Positions 7,804 to 20,329 of a DNA stretch of 64,000 bases are shown here, one piece after another. A model generated the notes under the pieces. That model ran no database searches, was not told where the DNA came from, and saw only the letters and a list, made by a program, of their open reading frames with translations. The stretch spans positions 2,914,001 through 2,978,000 of the forward strand of contig NZ_CP009110.1 in assembly GCF_000739085.1 (NCBI RefSeq), in the 5' to 3' direction. Each line of letters opens with the position of its first letter. Positions within the stretch are counted from its first letter, which is position 1. Origin of the DNA: Amycolatopsis methanolica 239 (GTDB lineage Bacteria; Actinomycetota; Actinomycetes; Mycobacteriales; Pseudonocardiaceae). The position numbers and the translations under genes were made by a program.

Positions 7804-8322
7804 GTGAAGATCGACCGTCCGCTGCTGTTCGCGCCGCAACGCTGGGCGTGGGGCGGTCTCGACGCCGTGTTCTCCACCGCGGCGCCTGCCGACGAGCTGG
7901 TCACCAACGTCCACGTCGCCGGTTTCGTCGGCGACCGGATCGTCGTGTGCCGGGACGAGCGGTACGGCTGGTTCCTGCCGGGCGGCACGCGGGAGGCGGG
8001 GGAGAGCATCGGCGAGTGCGTCGCCCGCGAACCGGCCGAGGAGGCCGGCGCCCGGCTGGCCGGCGAGCTGCGGTGGATCGGCGCGCACCACTGCGTCAGC
8101 GACCGGCCCGAGCCTTACCGTCCGCACCAGCCGCACCCGGAGAAGGCGTGGCTGTGGTGCGCGGCCGAGGTGGAGATCGTCGGCGAACCGGGCAATCCGG
8201 ACGACGGCGAGCAGGTGGTGGAGGTCCGCCTCGCCGCGGTGGCCGAGGCGCAGGCGTTGCCCGGCGCGAGCGCGGACTGGATGCCGGACCTGATCGCGCT
8301 CGCCGTGGAGTCCCGCGGCTGA
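7804..8322 (+). CDS. Nudix hydrolase
   Basis: Hydrolase of nucleoside diphosphates linked to another moiety. The Nudix box occupies residues 60-82 approximately, with the glycine pair GGTREAGE, the central RE and EE pairs (REPAEEAG) and the expected spacing GX5EX7REUXEEXGU; the U position after RE is proline, which is unusual. The fold is preceded by [20 protein letters not shown], typical of a Nudix first strand. GTG 7804 sits just before the N terminus. The 172-residue length is normal. Substrate unknown. Confidence 0.85.
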   Translation: MKIDRPLLFAPQRWAWGGLDAVFSTAAPADELVTNVHVAGFVGDRIVVCRDERYGWFLPGGTREAGESIGECVAREPAEEAGARLAGELRWIGAHHCVSDRPEPYRPHQPHPEKAWLWCAAEVEIVGEPGNPDDGEQVVEVRLAAVAEAQALPGASADWMPDLIALAVESRG

Positions 8323-8362
8323 GACATCCGCCCCGCGGGCCTTCCCCGCGCGGTCGATCTCC

Positions 8363-8378
8363 CTTAACGTGCGCTAAG
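8363..8378. promoter_or_regulatory. Pseudo-palindrome, likely TetR operator
   Basis: CTTAACGTGCGCTAAG is a 16-base imperfect palindrome (CTTAnCGnnCGnTAAG), 48 bases before the SDR start. A TetR regulator is the second gene of this operon, so autoregulation through this site is a reasonable inference. A second inverted repeat (8383-8401, arms GTTCCGGC and GCCGGAAC) follows immediately and may be part of the 5' leader. Confidence 0.45.
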
Positions 8379-8426
8379 CAAGGTTCCGGCGCGGCCGGAA
8401 CGTGCGAACGGAAGGGGTGTTGTGAC

Positions 8427-9269
8427 ATGGAGGTCGGCAACGCGGTCGCGCTGGTGACTGGTGGCGCGTCGGGGCTCGGGCTGGCGACGGTCAAGGAGCT
8501 GCACGGCAAGGGCGCGAAGGTCGTCATCGTGGATCTGCCCTCGTCGCAGGGTGAGGCGGTGGCCAAGGAGCTGGGCGACGGGGTGGTGTTCGCCGCGGCC
8601 GACGTGACCGACGAGGCGCAGGTGTCCGCGGCGCTGGACGCGGCGGAGGCGCTGGGCACGTTGCGGATCGCGGTGAACTGCGCGGGCATCGGCAACGCGC
8701 ACAAGACCGTGGGCAAGCGGGGTCCCTTCCCGCTGGACGGGTTCGTCAAGGTCATCAACGTCAACCTGGTGGGCACGTTCAACGTGATCCGGCTGGCCGC
8801 GGAGCGGATCGCCAAGACCGAGCCGGCAGGCGAGGAACGCGGCGTCATCGTCAACACCGCGTCCGTGGCCGCGTTCGACGGGCAGATCGGGCAGGCGGCG
8901 TATTCGGCGTCCAAGGGCGGGATCGTTGGGATGACGTTGCCGATCGCGCGGGATCTGGCGAGCCTGCAGATCCGGGTGGTGACGATCGCGCCGGGGTTGT
9001 TCCACACGCCGCTGTTCGCGACCCTGCCGGAGGAGGCGATCGCCTCCCTCGGCGCGCAGGTGCCGCACCCCTCGCGGCTGGGTGACCCCGCCGAGTTCGC
9101 GGCGCTGGCCCGGCACATCGTGGAGAACCCGATGCTCAACGGCGAGACCATCCGGCTCGACGGCGCCATCCGGATGGCCGCGCTGACCCGGCATGCGGCG
9201 GCGGCGCCCCGGCCCGCCGCCGCGCCCCGTTATCGTTTTCCGGTGACCTCTTCGATGGGCTGGACATGA
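8427..9269 (+). CDS. SDR dehydrogenase, 3-hydroxyacyl-CoA dehydrogenase type II-like
   Basis: NAD-dependent short-chain dehydrogenase resembling type II 3-hydroxyacyl-CoA dehydrogenases (HSD17B10-like). [10 protein letters not shown] at residues 11-20 is the cofactor site, NCAGIG near 85 the conserved NNAG variant, and YSASKGG near 157 the catalytic Tyr-Lys pair. The family normally ends soon after IRLDGAIRM; here an extra tail of about 25 residues rich in Ala and Pro follows (280 versus about 255), read through a GC-rich inverted repeat near 9195-9222. RBS-like GAAGGGG precedes ATG 8427. The stop overlaps the tetR ATG, so it is probably co-transcribed with the regulator and a crotonase. Confidence 0.85.
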   Translation: MEVGNAVALVTGGASGLGLATVKELHGKGAKVVIVDLPSSQGEAVAKELGDGVVFAAADVTDEAQVSAALDAAEALGTLRIAVNCAGIGNAHKTVGKRGPFPLDGFVKVINVNLVGTFNVIRLAAERIAKTEPAGEERGVIVNTASVAAFDGQIGQAAYSASKGGIVGMTLPIARDLASLQIRVVTIAPGLFHTPLFATLPEEAIASLGAQVPHPSRLGDPAEFAALARHIVENPMLNGETIRLDGAIRMAALTRHAAAAPRPAAAPRYRFPVTSSMGWT

Positions 9270-9913
9270 CGCGACCCGCGGGCGCGTGGCGGGAGTACGG
9301 ACCGCTCGAGCTGACCCCGATCCTGGCTGCCGCGCTGGAAGCCTTCTACGAGCAGGGCTTCCACGGCACCCCCGTGCGGGACATCGCGCGGCGGGTCGGC
9401 CAGACGGTGCCGGCGCTGTATTACCACCACGAGAACAAGGAGGGCGTGTTCACCGCGCTCGTCGAGGAGGCCACGAGCGACCTCGACTGGCGGGTGCGGC
9501 AGGCCGTCGAGGAAGCAGGCGACCGGCCGGACCTGCGGCTGGTCAACGCGGTCGAGGCGATCGTGCTGCACATGGCGCACCGCACCCGGCTCGCCGCGCT
9601 GGACTTCGAGCTGCGGCACCTGTCCCCGGCCAACCGCAAGCGGTACGCCGCGCGGCGCAAGGAGATCGAGGTCCTCGTCACGCGGATCGTCTCCGACGGG
9701 GTGGCCGAAGGACTGTTCGTCGCGAAACGGCCCGCGGAGACCGCGCGGGCGCTGCTGGGCATGCTCCAGTCGATCGGCCGCTGGTACCACCCGGACGGCG
9801 GCCCGCTGTCGCCGGACGAGCTGGCCGAGCGCTACGTCGACATCGCGCTGATGACCGTCGGCGTGCGCAAGCGGCCCGCGGCCCGGGCACGTCGGCGGGC
9901 CCGCTCCGCATGA
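9266..9913 (+). CDS. TetR family transcriptional regulator
   Basis: DNA-binding repressor with an N-terminal helix-turn-helix ([20 protein letters not shown], then [15 protein letters not shown] near residues 50-65) and a C-terminal ligand domain of the type found in regulators of fatty-acid or acyl-CoA genes. The 215-residue length is typical. It overlaps the SDR upstream and the crotonase downstream by four bases each, so it is embedded in the operon it probably controls. The C terminus is Arg/Ala rich. Confidence 0.88.
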   Translation: MTRPAGAWREYGPLELTPILAAALEAFYEQGFHGTPVRDIARRVGQTVPALYYHHENKEGVFTALVEEATSDLDWRVRQAVEEAGDRPDLRLVNAVEAIVLHMAHRTRLAALDFELRHLSPANRKRYAARRKEIEVLVTRIVSDGVAEGLFVAKRPAETARALLGMLQSIGRWYHPDGGPLSPDELAERYVDIALMTVGVRKRPAARARRRARSA

Positions 9914-10953
9914 CCGTGGGGATCGCCGCGCTCGCCGACGGCGCCGCGCACGACCCGCTCCTGGACGACGCCGGTCAGGCGCGGCGGCCGCTGGTCGTGG
10001 TCGACCTCGACGAGCCTGTGCCCGCCGACGTCGTCGACGCCGCCGCGCGGGCGGCCCGGTCGTCCGAACGGATCCTGGTCGGCGTCGCCTGCCGTGCGGT
10101 CGACGACGAGCGCTGGGCACTGGCCGACGCCCTCGACCTGACGTTCGCGGCCGCCGGCTGCGGCAGCGGCCCCCAGTTCGTGGCGAGCGACGACCCGGCG
10201 GGCGACGCCGAGGTGCTGCGGCAGGCGGCCGAGGCGAACCCGCAGGCCGCGCTGGTGCTGCGCCAGGTGCTGCGGGCGAGCGGCCGTCTGGACGTCGCCG
10301 CGGCCCTGGACGTCGAGTCGTTTGCCTACTCGACGCTGCTCGGCGGGCCGGAGTTCGCGCGCTGGCTGAGCGGACGCGGGAACCGGCCGCTGCCCCCGCC
10401 CGCGACCGAACCGCCGGTGCTCCTGGCCCGCGACGGCGACGTGCTGCGCGTGACGCTCAACCGGCCCGGCCGTCGCAACGCCTACGGCCGGGAGGTGCGG
10501 GACGCGCTCGCCGACGCCCTGCGGGCCGCCGCGGCGGAGGACTGCCGGGTGGTGCTCGACGGGGCCGGTCCGGCGTTCTGCTCGGGCGGCGACCTCGACG
10601 AGTTCGGCACCACCCCGGACCTGGTCACCGCGCACTTCGTGCGAACCAGGGCCGGTGCCGCGCGGGCGCTGCACGCGATCGCCGGGCGCGCGGAGGTGCG
10701 CGTGCACGGGGCGTGCGTCGGCGCGGGCATCGAGCTGGCGGCGTTCGCGGGCCGTGTGGTGGCGCACGCGAACACGGTGTTCCGGCTGCCGGAGGCCGCG
10801 ATGGGCCTGATCCCCGGCGCGGGCGGCACGGTGAGCGTGCCGCGCCGGATCGGCCGGTGGCGCACGCTGTGGCCGGCGCTGTCGGGGCGGCCCCTGAGCG
10901 CGGTGACAGCGCTGGACTGGGGCCTGGTCGACGCCATCGAGGACGGTTTCTGA
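9910..10953 (+). CDS. Enoyl-CoA hydratase/isomerase family protein with N-terminal extension
   Basis: Crotonase-fold protein. The conserved core begins near residue 175 (VLRVTLNRPGRRNAYG) and contains the oxyanion-hole segments AFCSGGDLDEFG near 222 and GACVGAGIELAAFAG near 262, and GLIPGAGGTVSVPR near 297. About 165 N-terminal residues precede the core; they do not look like a known catalytic domain. At 347 residues it is longer than a typical hydratase (about 260), and the C-terminal part after the core is short. It overlaps tetR by four bases. Probably acts on an acyl-CoA with the SDR of the same operon. Confidence 0.8.
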   Translation: MTVGIAALADGAAHDPLLDDAGQARRPLVVVDLDEPVPADVVDAAARAARSSERILVGVACRAVDDERWALADALDLTFAAAGCGSGPQFVASDDPAGDAEVLRQAAEANPQAALVLRQVLRASGRLDVAAALDVESFAYSTLLGGPEFARWLSGRGNRPLPPPATEPPVLLARDGDVLRVTLNRPGRRNAYGREVRDALADALRAAAAEDCRVVLDGAGPAFCSGGDLDEFGTTPDLVTAHFVRTRAGAARALHAIAGRAEVRVHGACVGAGIELAAFAGRVVAHANTVFRLPEAAMGLIPGAGGTVSVPRRIGRWRTLWPALSGRPLSAVTALDWGLVDAIEDGF

Positions 10954-10979
10954 CCGCTTTGCGGTCTAGCGTTCCGATC

Positions 10980-12113
10980 ATGACCGCCCGCGTTTCGTGG
11001 ACCGCCGTCCGAGCCCGCCGGCTCGGCCGGCACTTCCTGTCCCGCCCCGGGGCGGGACAGGCGGACACCGTCGCCGCGATGTGCGGCGCGCACGCCCAGG
11101 TCCGCACCGCCGCCGAGCTGTCGGTCGCCCTGCGCACCGGCGGCACCGCGGACGACGTCCGGGACGCGGTCGCCGATCACACGCTGATCCGCACGTTCGG
11201 CCCGCGCGGCACTGTCCACCTGCTGCCGGCTCAGGACCTGGCGCTGTGGACCGGTGCGCTTCCCGCGGTCCCGCGGCGTTCGACCATGCCGTCCGCGGTG
11301 CGGCTCACCGACGAGCAGACCGACCAGGTCGTGGAGGCCGTCGCGGACGCGCTCACCGACGCCGAACTGACCGCCGACGAACTCACCGAGGCGGTCGTCG
11401 CCCGCGTCGGCCCGTGGGCCGGCGACCTCGTCATGCCGGCGTTCCAGGGGTTCTGGCCGCGCTGGCGCCAGGCACTGGCGACGGCCGCGCACCGGGGCGC
11501 GCTGTGCTTCGGCCGGGACCGCGGGCGGCAGGTCACCTACACCAGCCCGCGCCGGTGGCTGCCCGGGTTCCGGCCGGAGGAGACCGAAACCGCGCTGACC
11601 GGCGTGCTCGCCCGCTACCTGCACGCCTACGGGCCGGCCACGCCCCAGCACTTCGCGCGCTGGCTGGCCGCTCCGGTGGAGTGGGCGTCGGCGCTGTTCG
11701 CCCGCGCCGGCCTGCGCCCGGTCGACCTCGACGGCGAGTGCATGTGGCTGAACGCCGACGACACCCTGCCCGGCAGCCGGACACCGCCCGCGCTGCGGCT
11801 GCTGCCGTTGTTCGACGCGCACGTCGTCGGCAGCTTCCCGCGGGAACTGCTCTTCCCCGGTGTCGCCGCGCACCGGTGCCTCGCCCGCGGGCAGGCGGGC
11901 AACTTCCCGGTGCTGCTCGTCGACGGCGTGGTCGGCGGGCTGTGGCACCAGCGCCGCTCCGGCCGGGCGGTCCACCTCACCGTCGAACCGTTCACGACGC
12001 TGAACGCCGCGCACCGGCGCGAGCTGGACGAACAGGTAGCCCTGTTGGGGGAGGTCCTCGGCCGGGAGCCGCGGCTGACGATCGGCCCGGTGACCGTCGG
12101 CGCGCACGCCTGA
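10980..12113 (+). CDS. Winged helix DNA-binding domain protein (HTH_42 type)
   Basis: Member of the winged-helix family related to YcaQ/AlkX-type proteins, several of which act on damaged or crosslinked DNA, though most are uncharacterised. Recognised by the N-terminal RARRLGRHFLSRP, the segment LIRTFGPRGTVHLLPAQD near residues 70-87, and the C-terminal domain with ARYLHAYGPATPQHFARW near 205 and LLPLFDAHVVGSFPRELLFP near 280. ATG 10980 starts 26 bases after the crotonase stop. It converges with a zinc dehydrogenase that ends two bases later. Confidence 0.75.
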   Translation: MTARVSWTAVRARRLGRHFLSRPGAGQADTVAAMCGAHAQVRTAAELSVALRTGGTADDVRDAVADHTLIRTFGPRGTVHLLPAQDLALWTGALPAVPRRSTMPSAVRLTDEQTDQVVEAVADALTDAELTADELTEAVVARVGPWAGDLVMPAFQGFWPRWRQALATAAHRGALCFGRDRGRQVTYTSPRRWLPGFRPEETETALTGVLARYLHAYGPATPQHFARWLAAPVEWASALFARAGLRPVDLDGECMWLNADDTLPGSRTPPALRLLPLFDAHVVGSFPRELLFPGVAAHRCLARGQAGNFPVLLVDGVVGGLWHQRRSGRAVHLTVEPFTTLNAAHRRELDEQVALLGEVLGREPRLTIGPVTVGAHA

Positions 12114-12115
12114 GG

Positions 12116-13123
12116 TCAGCGCCGGGGGTCGACGTGGATCTTCGGCGCGCCGCCCGCGGGCCGGTCACCGGCGAGTACGGCGGCCACCTCGCCGAGCCCG
12201 ACGGTGGCGGCGACCAGCGGCACCGGGTCGACCGCGCCGCTCGCGTACTGCTCGATCGTCCCGGCCAGGCCGGGGGAGGCCGACAGCACGCCGACCGCGG
12301 TGACGTCCTTCAACGCCAGCAGGCGCGTGTCGAGCAGGCTGGGCCGCCCGGCCAGGCCGATGAAGACGACCCGGCCGCCCGGTTCGACCAGTTCCACCGC
12401 CCTGGCGGGGAGTTCCGGCGCCCCGGAAGCGTCGATCACCGCGTCGAACGGCAGCTCCGGCAAGCAGTCCGGGGACCAGGCGTGGCGGAAACCGAGCGAG
12501 CGGGCGAACTCCAGCGACGCGGCGGTGGCGCCCAGCAGGTGCACCTCCGCGCCGGCCGCGCGGGCGAACATCGCGCACAGCAGGCCGATCGTGCCCGGGC
12601 CGAGGACGAGCACCCGGTCGCCGGGACGCGGATCCGCGCCGCGCACCGCCCGCAGCGCGTTGCCGCCCGGCTCGACCATCGCGCCCGCGGCGGCCCCGAC
12701 CGCGTCCGGCAACGAGTGCAGCGCGGTCACCGGCACGGCCAGGCGCTCCGCCAGCGCGCCCGGCCGCCCGCCGCGAATCCCGATTTCGGTGCGGTTCTCG
12801 CACAGGTGCTGGCGGCCGCTGCGGCACCGGCGGCAGGTGCGGCACCCGAGCATCGTGTCCCCGGTGACCCGCCTGCCGAGCCAGGCCGGGTCGACGCCGT
12901 CGCCGGATGCCACGACCGTGCCGCACCACTCGTGGCCCAGCCGCATGGGATACCGGGCGTGCGCGTCGTGCAGATAAGGCATGCTGCCGTCGAAGAACTC
13001 CGCGTCCGTGCCGCAGATCCCGGCCCGCGCCACGGCGACGACGACCTCACCTGGCGCGGGGAACGGCGGCTCGACCTCGACCACGGCGCCCTCGCCGGGA
13101 GCGGTGACCACGAACGCGCGCAT
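12116..13123 (-). CDS. Zinc-binding alcohol dehydrogenase family protein
   Basis: Medium-chain dehydrogenase related to threonine/sorbitol dehydrogenases. The catalytic zinc ligands are seen in AGICGTD and LGHEWCG (residues 33-70), the structural zinc lobe in a four-cysteine segment (GCRTCRRCRSGRQHLC near 93-108), and the nucleotide site VLGPGTIGLLCA near 172. The 335 residues fit the family. It starts at ATG 13123 and is transcribed away from the SAH riboswitch and metH. A perfect 12-base-arm inverted repeat lies about 45 bases upstream. Substrate unknown. Confidence 0.85.
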   Translation of the reverse strand: MRAFVVTAPGEGAVVEVEPPFPAPGEVVVAVARAGICGTDAEFFDGSMPYLHDAHARYPMRLGHEWCGTVVASGDGVDPAWLGRRVTGDTMLGCRTCRRCRSGRQHLCENRTEIGIRGGRPGALAERLAVPVTALHSLPDAVGAAAGAMVEPGGNALRAVRGADPRPGDRVLVLGPGTIGLLCAMFARAAGAEVHLLGATAASLEFARSLGFRHAWSPDCLPELPFDAVIDASGAPELPARAVELVEPGGRVVFIGLAGRPSLLDTRLLALKDVTAVGVLSASPGLAGTIEQYASGAVDPVPLVAATVGLGEVAAVLAGDRPAGGAPKIHVDPRR

Positions 13124-13168
13124 GGCCCCGAGCGTAGCGGGAAAGATCCACTGTGGACGGCAATGGGC

Positions 13169-13195
13169 ACAAAGTCCTCACTTTGAGGACTTTGT
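13169..13195. promoter_or_regulatory. Perfect inverted repeat upstream of dehydrogenase
   Basis: Arms ACAAAGTCCTCA and TGAGGACTTTGT, 12 bases each, separated by three bases. The spacing fits either an operator for a dimeric regulator in front of the divergent dehydrogenase or a small hairpin. Its AT-rich ends contrast with the surrounding GC-rich DNA. Confidence 0.5.
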
Positions 13196-13348
13196 CCTTG
13201 CCCCGGACGGTCTTCCCGGGCGCATACTGGAGGAGCACGTGCGGGTGCTCGGGGCACCGCACGGCGGGGAAGCGGGTTCCGTCGGGGGATGGTGCCCGCG
13301 GGAGGTCGATGCCCGGCCGGTCGGGGCCACTGGGCAGGCGGTCTCCGA

Positions 13349-13380
13349 CGGCGGGCCGGCTTGGGGAAGCCGGCCCGCCG
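13349..13380 (+). terminator. 14-bp GC-rich hairpin
   Basis: Perfect 14-base-pair stem (CGGCGGGCCGGCTT / AAGCCGGCCCGCCG) with a GGGG loop, followed by TTCTGTGTG. This is terminator-like for actinomycetes, which seldom use long U tracts. What transcript it would end is unclear, since no gene precedes it on the + strand; a small RNA or a leader attenuator is possible. Confidence 0.45.
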
Positions 13381-13590
13381 TTCTGTGTGCCCGGTCGGTC
13401 CTCGATCGGGCCGGCTTCCACCCCGGGTACCAGCACCGGGACGTCCTCACCGCGGCGGCGAGCCAGAACACCGGCGAAGCCGAACCGGTGGCCGCGAACC
13501 TGGCGCGCGTCGCCCTCCGCTGACGGCCGGGGTCCACATCGCGGGAACAGTTTTGGTGCCGCCGCGGGGCGTCCAGTACTGTGTTCGCCA

Positions 13591-13681
13591 GGCCGAGAGG
13601 CGCTGCAACGGACCCAGGTCCGCCACGCTCGGCCCCCGTGAACCGCAACAAGGGCGCCTCCCGACAGTTGGGAGGGCGCCG
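13591..13681 (+). ncRNA. S-adenosylhomocysteine (SAH) riboswitch controlling metH
   Basis: Matches the SAH riboswitch architecture. P1 pairs GGCCGAG 13591-13597 with CTCGGCC 13628-13634; the core GGCGCTGCAACGG follows; P2 pairs CGGAC 13609-13613 with GTCCG 13618-13622 around a CCAG loop; a pseudoknot can form between GAGGCGC 13597-13603 and GCGCCTC 13654-13660. An alternative hairpin pairs GGCGCCTCCC 13653-13662 with GGGAGGGCGCC 13670-13680 and would bury the metH ribosome site GGGAGG. Ligand binding should hold the pseudoknot and free the ribosome site, a translational ON switch. SAH riboswitches are known upstream of SAH-recycling and methionine synthase genes. Confidence 0.9.
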
Positions 13682-17290
<3,609 letters not shown>

Positions 17291-17301
17291 TGATCTCCGA
17301 G

Positions 17302-17333
17302 GAGCTCCGTGACACCGACGTGTCGCGGAGCTC
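17302..17333 (+). terminator. Terminator hairpin after metH
   Basis: A stem of about 14 base pairs with one mismatch (GAGCTCCGTGACAC / GTGTCGCGGAGCTC) and a four-base loop starts 12 bases after the metH stop. The 3' arm also carries the GGAG that could serve as ribosome site for the TTG start at 17337. Confidence 0.7.
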
Positions 17334-17336
17334 TAG

Positions 17337-18155
17337 TTGTGGTTCACTGCGCCCAGCCTCGGCGACGCGGTGACGGTCTGTCGGCACTTGATCGGCGCGC
17401 TGGGAGCGTGGCGGTTTTCCATCGGGCCGGCCGACAGCGATCAGCCGAGACCGTACGACGCCACGCTGCTGACCCGGTCCCGATCCCGGGCCAGCGAGAG
17501 CGGGATCCAGGCGATCCGGCGGGTGGCGCTCGGGCACCTGGACGTGATCGGGCTGGACCCGGCGCTGCTGGAGGTCACCGAGATCGGCGGGCAGCCCTTC
17601 GGCCGGGTCTACCGCGCCGAGCTGCCGGACGGCACGTTCGCGACGATGTTCGTCAAGCGGGGGCGGGACCCGTTCGGCACCGAGCCGGAGGAGATCGAGG
17701 TCGAAGAGCTCGAACCGCTCGGCCGGGAGGGCGGGTTCGACGAGGACGAGATCCGCGAACTGATGGAGCTGGCGCACGCTGCCACCAGCACGCGGGTCGT
17801 GATCGTCGCCGAAATATCCGGCGCGGACGGGATCGATGCGCGGGACATGGTGCGCGAGCTGGCCGGCGAGATCCGGCGGCACACGTTCCCGTCGGAGGAG
17901 GACATCGAGGTCAGCGAGCCGCGGCGGCGGCCGAGCGGCACGATCGAGGTCGCCGCGCTCGTGGGCGGCACCGAGCGGGAGGCGTACGAGGCGGTGGAGG
18001 CCGCTGCCCGGGCGCTGTGGAGCTTCACCTGGCTCGCGCCGACCACGGTCGACGATCCCCATCGCGGAAACTACTTCGCCGTCGAGGCGGTTCCGCAGGC
18101 GCAGTTCGTCCGGCTGGAGGTTCACGCGGCGACGGGACTCGGCGTGTTCGGTTGA
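17337..18155 (+). CDS. Hypothetical protein, 272 aa
   Basis: I do not recognise a family. The protein is soluble, acidic in its middle part (EIEVEELEPLGREGGFDEDE near residue 122), with no membrane segment or clear catalytic motif, and a C terminus containing FTWLAPTTVDDPHRGNYFAV. The start is uncertain: TTG 17337 has GGAG six bases upstream inside the terminator stem; a GTG near 17373 is an alternative. It stands alone between metH and a DUF6292-like gene. Confidence 0.55.
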   Translation: MWFTAPSLGDAVTVCRHLIGALGAWRFSIGPADSDQPRPYDATLLTRSRSRASESGIQAIRRVALGHLDVIGLDPALLEVTEIGGQPFGRVYRAELPDGTFATMFVKRGRDPFGTEPEEIEVEELEPLGREGGFDEDEIRELMELAHAATSTRVVIVAEISGADGIDARDMVRELAGEIRRHTFPSEEDIEVSEPRRRPSGTIEVAALVGGTEREAYEAVEAAARALWSFTWLAPTTVDDPHRGNYFAVEAVPQAQFVRLEVHAATGLGVFG

Positions 18156-18223
18156 GGGTTTTGGTCACCCGGACAGGTGGTAGTCCGGCTGCACGGCCGA
18201 CTACTCACTCAACGGGGCGTGAG

Positions 18224-18691
18224 ATGCATCTGGAATACGAGCACGCGGCGGCCTCCGGGCTGCGTCGTTACGTCAACACCACCGCCGAGGAGCTGGGCTG
18301 CAGCGGCGAGGCCTACTACGCCCACCTGGACCCGCCGCCGGCGTACGCCTACCTCGCGCTCGACGACCGGCTGCGCGACCACCCCGCCCAGGACACGGCC
18401 CTCGTGTGGAACGAACACGACGGCTGGGCGGTCGCGATCGAGACCACGGCCGGGCACGAGCTGAGTGTGGTCCGCTACTACGGCACCGAACTGCTGCCGC
18501 CGCCTCCCGAGGTCGCCCGGTTCGTGGCCGAGGTCTTCGAGGGCCGCGCCCCCGACGCGGCACCCGTGGGCAACACCGACGGCGCCGCGGTCCGCAAGCA
18601 CCTGGCCACCTACGCGATCCCGTACCAGGAACGCCCGGCGCAGCGGCCCGGACGGCCCGTCGAGCGGTCGCGCCGCGGCCCGGCCCGCTGA
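18224..18691 (+). CDS. DUF6292-like family protein
   Basis: A 155-residue soluble protein resembling the DUF6292 family that is widespread in Pseudonocardiaceae and has no known function. Typical parts are the start HLEYEHAAASGLRRYV, a central LVWNEHDGWAVAIET near residue 63, and VVRYYGTELLPPPPEVARFV near residue 83. The Arg/Pro-rich C terminus is probably disordered. The family assignment is from memory of its sequence style, not from a search. Confidence 0.6.
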   Translation: MHLEYEHAAASGLRRYVNTTAEELGCSGEAYYAHLDPPPAYAYLALDDRLRDHPAQDTALVWNEHDGWAVAIETTAGHELSVVRYYGTELLPPPPEVARFVAEVFEGRAPDAAPVGNTDGAAVRKHLATYAIPYQERPAQRPGRPVERSRRGPAR

Positions 18692-18824
18692 TCCAGGCGG
18701 CACCCCCCACCGCGACCGGCGCCTGAGCGCGCCGGGACCACCATCCGCGTCCTCCCCGGAAACCGTTGCAGTGCCGGGCGCTTTCCGGCACACTGCGGCA
18801 ATCGCACCACCTGGGGGAGGAATT

Positions 18825-19226
18825 GTGGTCGCGCGTACTGGGGTCGTCGTCGTGGGGGCCGGGCTCGGCCTCGCCAATGTGTTGCGGGACAGGGGAATCG
18901 ACTGCGTGGTGCTCGAGGAGCAGACCCGCGCCTTCATCGAGGCCCGCCCGCGCGCCGGGTTCATCGCGGAGTGGGCGGTGCGCGCGCTCGACGAGCGCTG
19001 CCTGGCCGACAAGCTGCTGTCCACCGCGCCGAGCCAGGGCCGTTTCGAGTTCCGGTTCGAAAACGGCCGTCACCCCTTCTCCTACGAGCAGTGGGCAGGC
19101 CAGCGGGGCACTTCGTCTATCCGCAGCAGCTCCTCGTCACCGACCTGGTCGCGCACTACGCCGACAAGGGCGGCGACACCGAGTTCGGGGTCCGGGACGT
19201 GGCCCTGCACGACGTCGAATCGGCCA
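18825..19226 (+). pseudogene. Truncated p-hydroxybenzoate 3-monooxygenase (PobA-like) remnant
   Basis: GTG 18825, with GGGGGAGG just upstream, opens VVARTGVVVVGAGLGLANVL followed by RDRGIDCVVLEEQT, a flavin monooxygenase N terminus in which the GxGxxG loop has lost about four residues. GRHPFSYEQW follows, then a frameshift near 19108, after which HFVYPQQLLVTDLVAHYADK continues the PobA sense in another frame until about 19226. FAD and substrate domains beyond this are missing. An inverted repeat (GTGCCGG/CCGGCAC near 18773-18793) lies in its promoter region. Not functional. Confidence 0.65.
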
Positions 19227-19263
19227 GGCGAGTCGGCGCACCTGGTCGCGCCGATCGCGGCGC

Positions 19264-19665
19264 GACGAGGGCGCGCCCGGCGTCGAGGAGATCGTGAGCG
19301 ACCGGCTCACCGGCGAGGTGGCGCTCTCGGCGTTCGAAACCCTGCCGCCGCGTTGGCGGTACGTGCTGTGGCACACCGAGATGCTGGGCGCCCGGCCCGC
19401 TGCGCTGGCCGCGGAGTTGGGCATGACCGCCAACGGGGTCGCCGCGCTGGCGGTGCGTGCCCGTGAGGGGCTGCGGCAGGCGTTCCTGCAGGCCCACGTG
19501 CCCGCGGCGCGCGCCGAGAACTGCCGCAGCTTGCGGCGGCGGCTGGGCTCGTGGACCCGCGGGAAGGTGACCGCGCGGCAGGGCCGGGCGGTGTCGGCGC
19601 ACCTGGCCGGCTGCCCCAAGCGCCACCGGGTCGCCGCGGTGCTGGAAACCGTCAACGGCGGGCAG
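19264..19665 (+). pseudogene. C-terminal sigma-70 region 4 plus anti-sigma-like zinc finger remnant
   Basis: The frame reads VALSAFETLPPRWRYVLWHT, then LGMTANGVAALAVRAREGLR, the region 4 helix-turn-helix of an ECF-type sigma factor. It continues into a zinc-finger-like part, NCRSLRRRLGSW and HLAGCPKRH, where the last expected cysteine is arginine. Region 2 is absent, replaced by the PobA remnant, and the frame breaks near 19665. Actinomycete sigma factors with a fused C-terminal zinc finger are the likely ancestor. Confidence 0.6.
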
Positions 19666-19769
19666 CAGCGCCGGTGCGCTCGTGCCGGACGTCGGCTGCG
19701 GCTCCTCAGGTCCGCGTCCCCGGGACGGCCGGCGCCGCGCTCACGGAGAAGGGCCGGGCGAAGGACGAC

Positions 19770-19949
19770 CCCGCGAACGACAACGGCATAGCGAACGACA
19801 AGGGCGCTGCGAACGGCAACGCCGAGGCCAGAGGAAACGCCGAGGTCAGGGGCGGCGCGGGAGCCAGGAGCAGCGCCGGGGCCAAGGGCAATGGCGAGGT
19901 CAAGGGCAATGGCGCGGCGAAGAGCGCGACCGGCCAGGCCAAGTCCGCC
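19770..19949 (+). repeat. 18-bp minisatellite coding a hexapeptide repeat
   Basis: About ten consecutive 18-base units encode hexapeptides such as PANDNG, IANDKG, AANGNA, EARGNA, EVRGGA, GAKGNG, EVKGNG. Two units share the exact 13 bases AAGGGCAATGGCG, 18 bases apart. The frame continues through a Lys/Pro-rich linker to a segment ending LTLEIDPDELPGLAEALRG near 20210 and has no credible start, so it is probably the C-terminal tail of the decayed sigma-factor gene upstream. Confidence 0.6.
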
Positions 19950-20329
19950 GCGCCGACGGCGGCCAAGCCGAAACCGCCGGAGCCCGAACGCCCCGAGCCG
20001 AAGGCGAATCCCGGCAAGTCCCCGCGAAAGCGACGGACCACCAGCCACGCACCCGGCCTGTCCGCGGGCCACCTCGCCGACGCGGCCTGGATCGTCGCGC
20101 CGGGCACGCGCGGCCGCTACTCCGCGGTCGTGTGCATGCGCGGTGAGCGGCCACGCCCGCTGACCCTGGAGATCGACCCGGACGAGCTGCCCGGGCTGGC
20201 CGAGGCGCTGCGAGGGTTCCCGCCGGTCTCGAGCCACCACATGACCGGCCCCTCCGGCTGCCGGACCTGGTGCGCCTCGGAGGTCCGGTCGTCGACCCGG
20301 CCCGCCGCGACAGCAGGTCCGGCGGCGTG

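Larger units (their letters stand above)
13124..13590. other. 467-bp intergenic region before the SAH riboswitch
   Basis: I see no convincing gene. It holds two strong inverted repeats (13169-13195 and 13349-13380) and a short + frame ending at 13523 that resembles no family. It separates the divergent dehydrogenase and metH transcription units, so it must contain both promoters. Confidence 0.5.
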
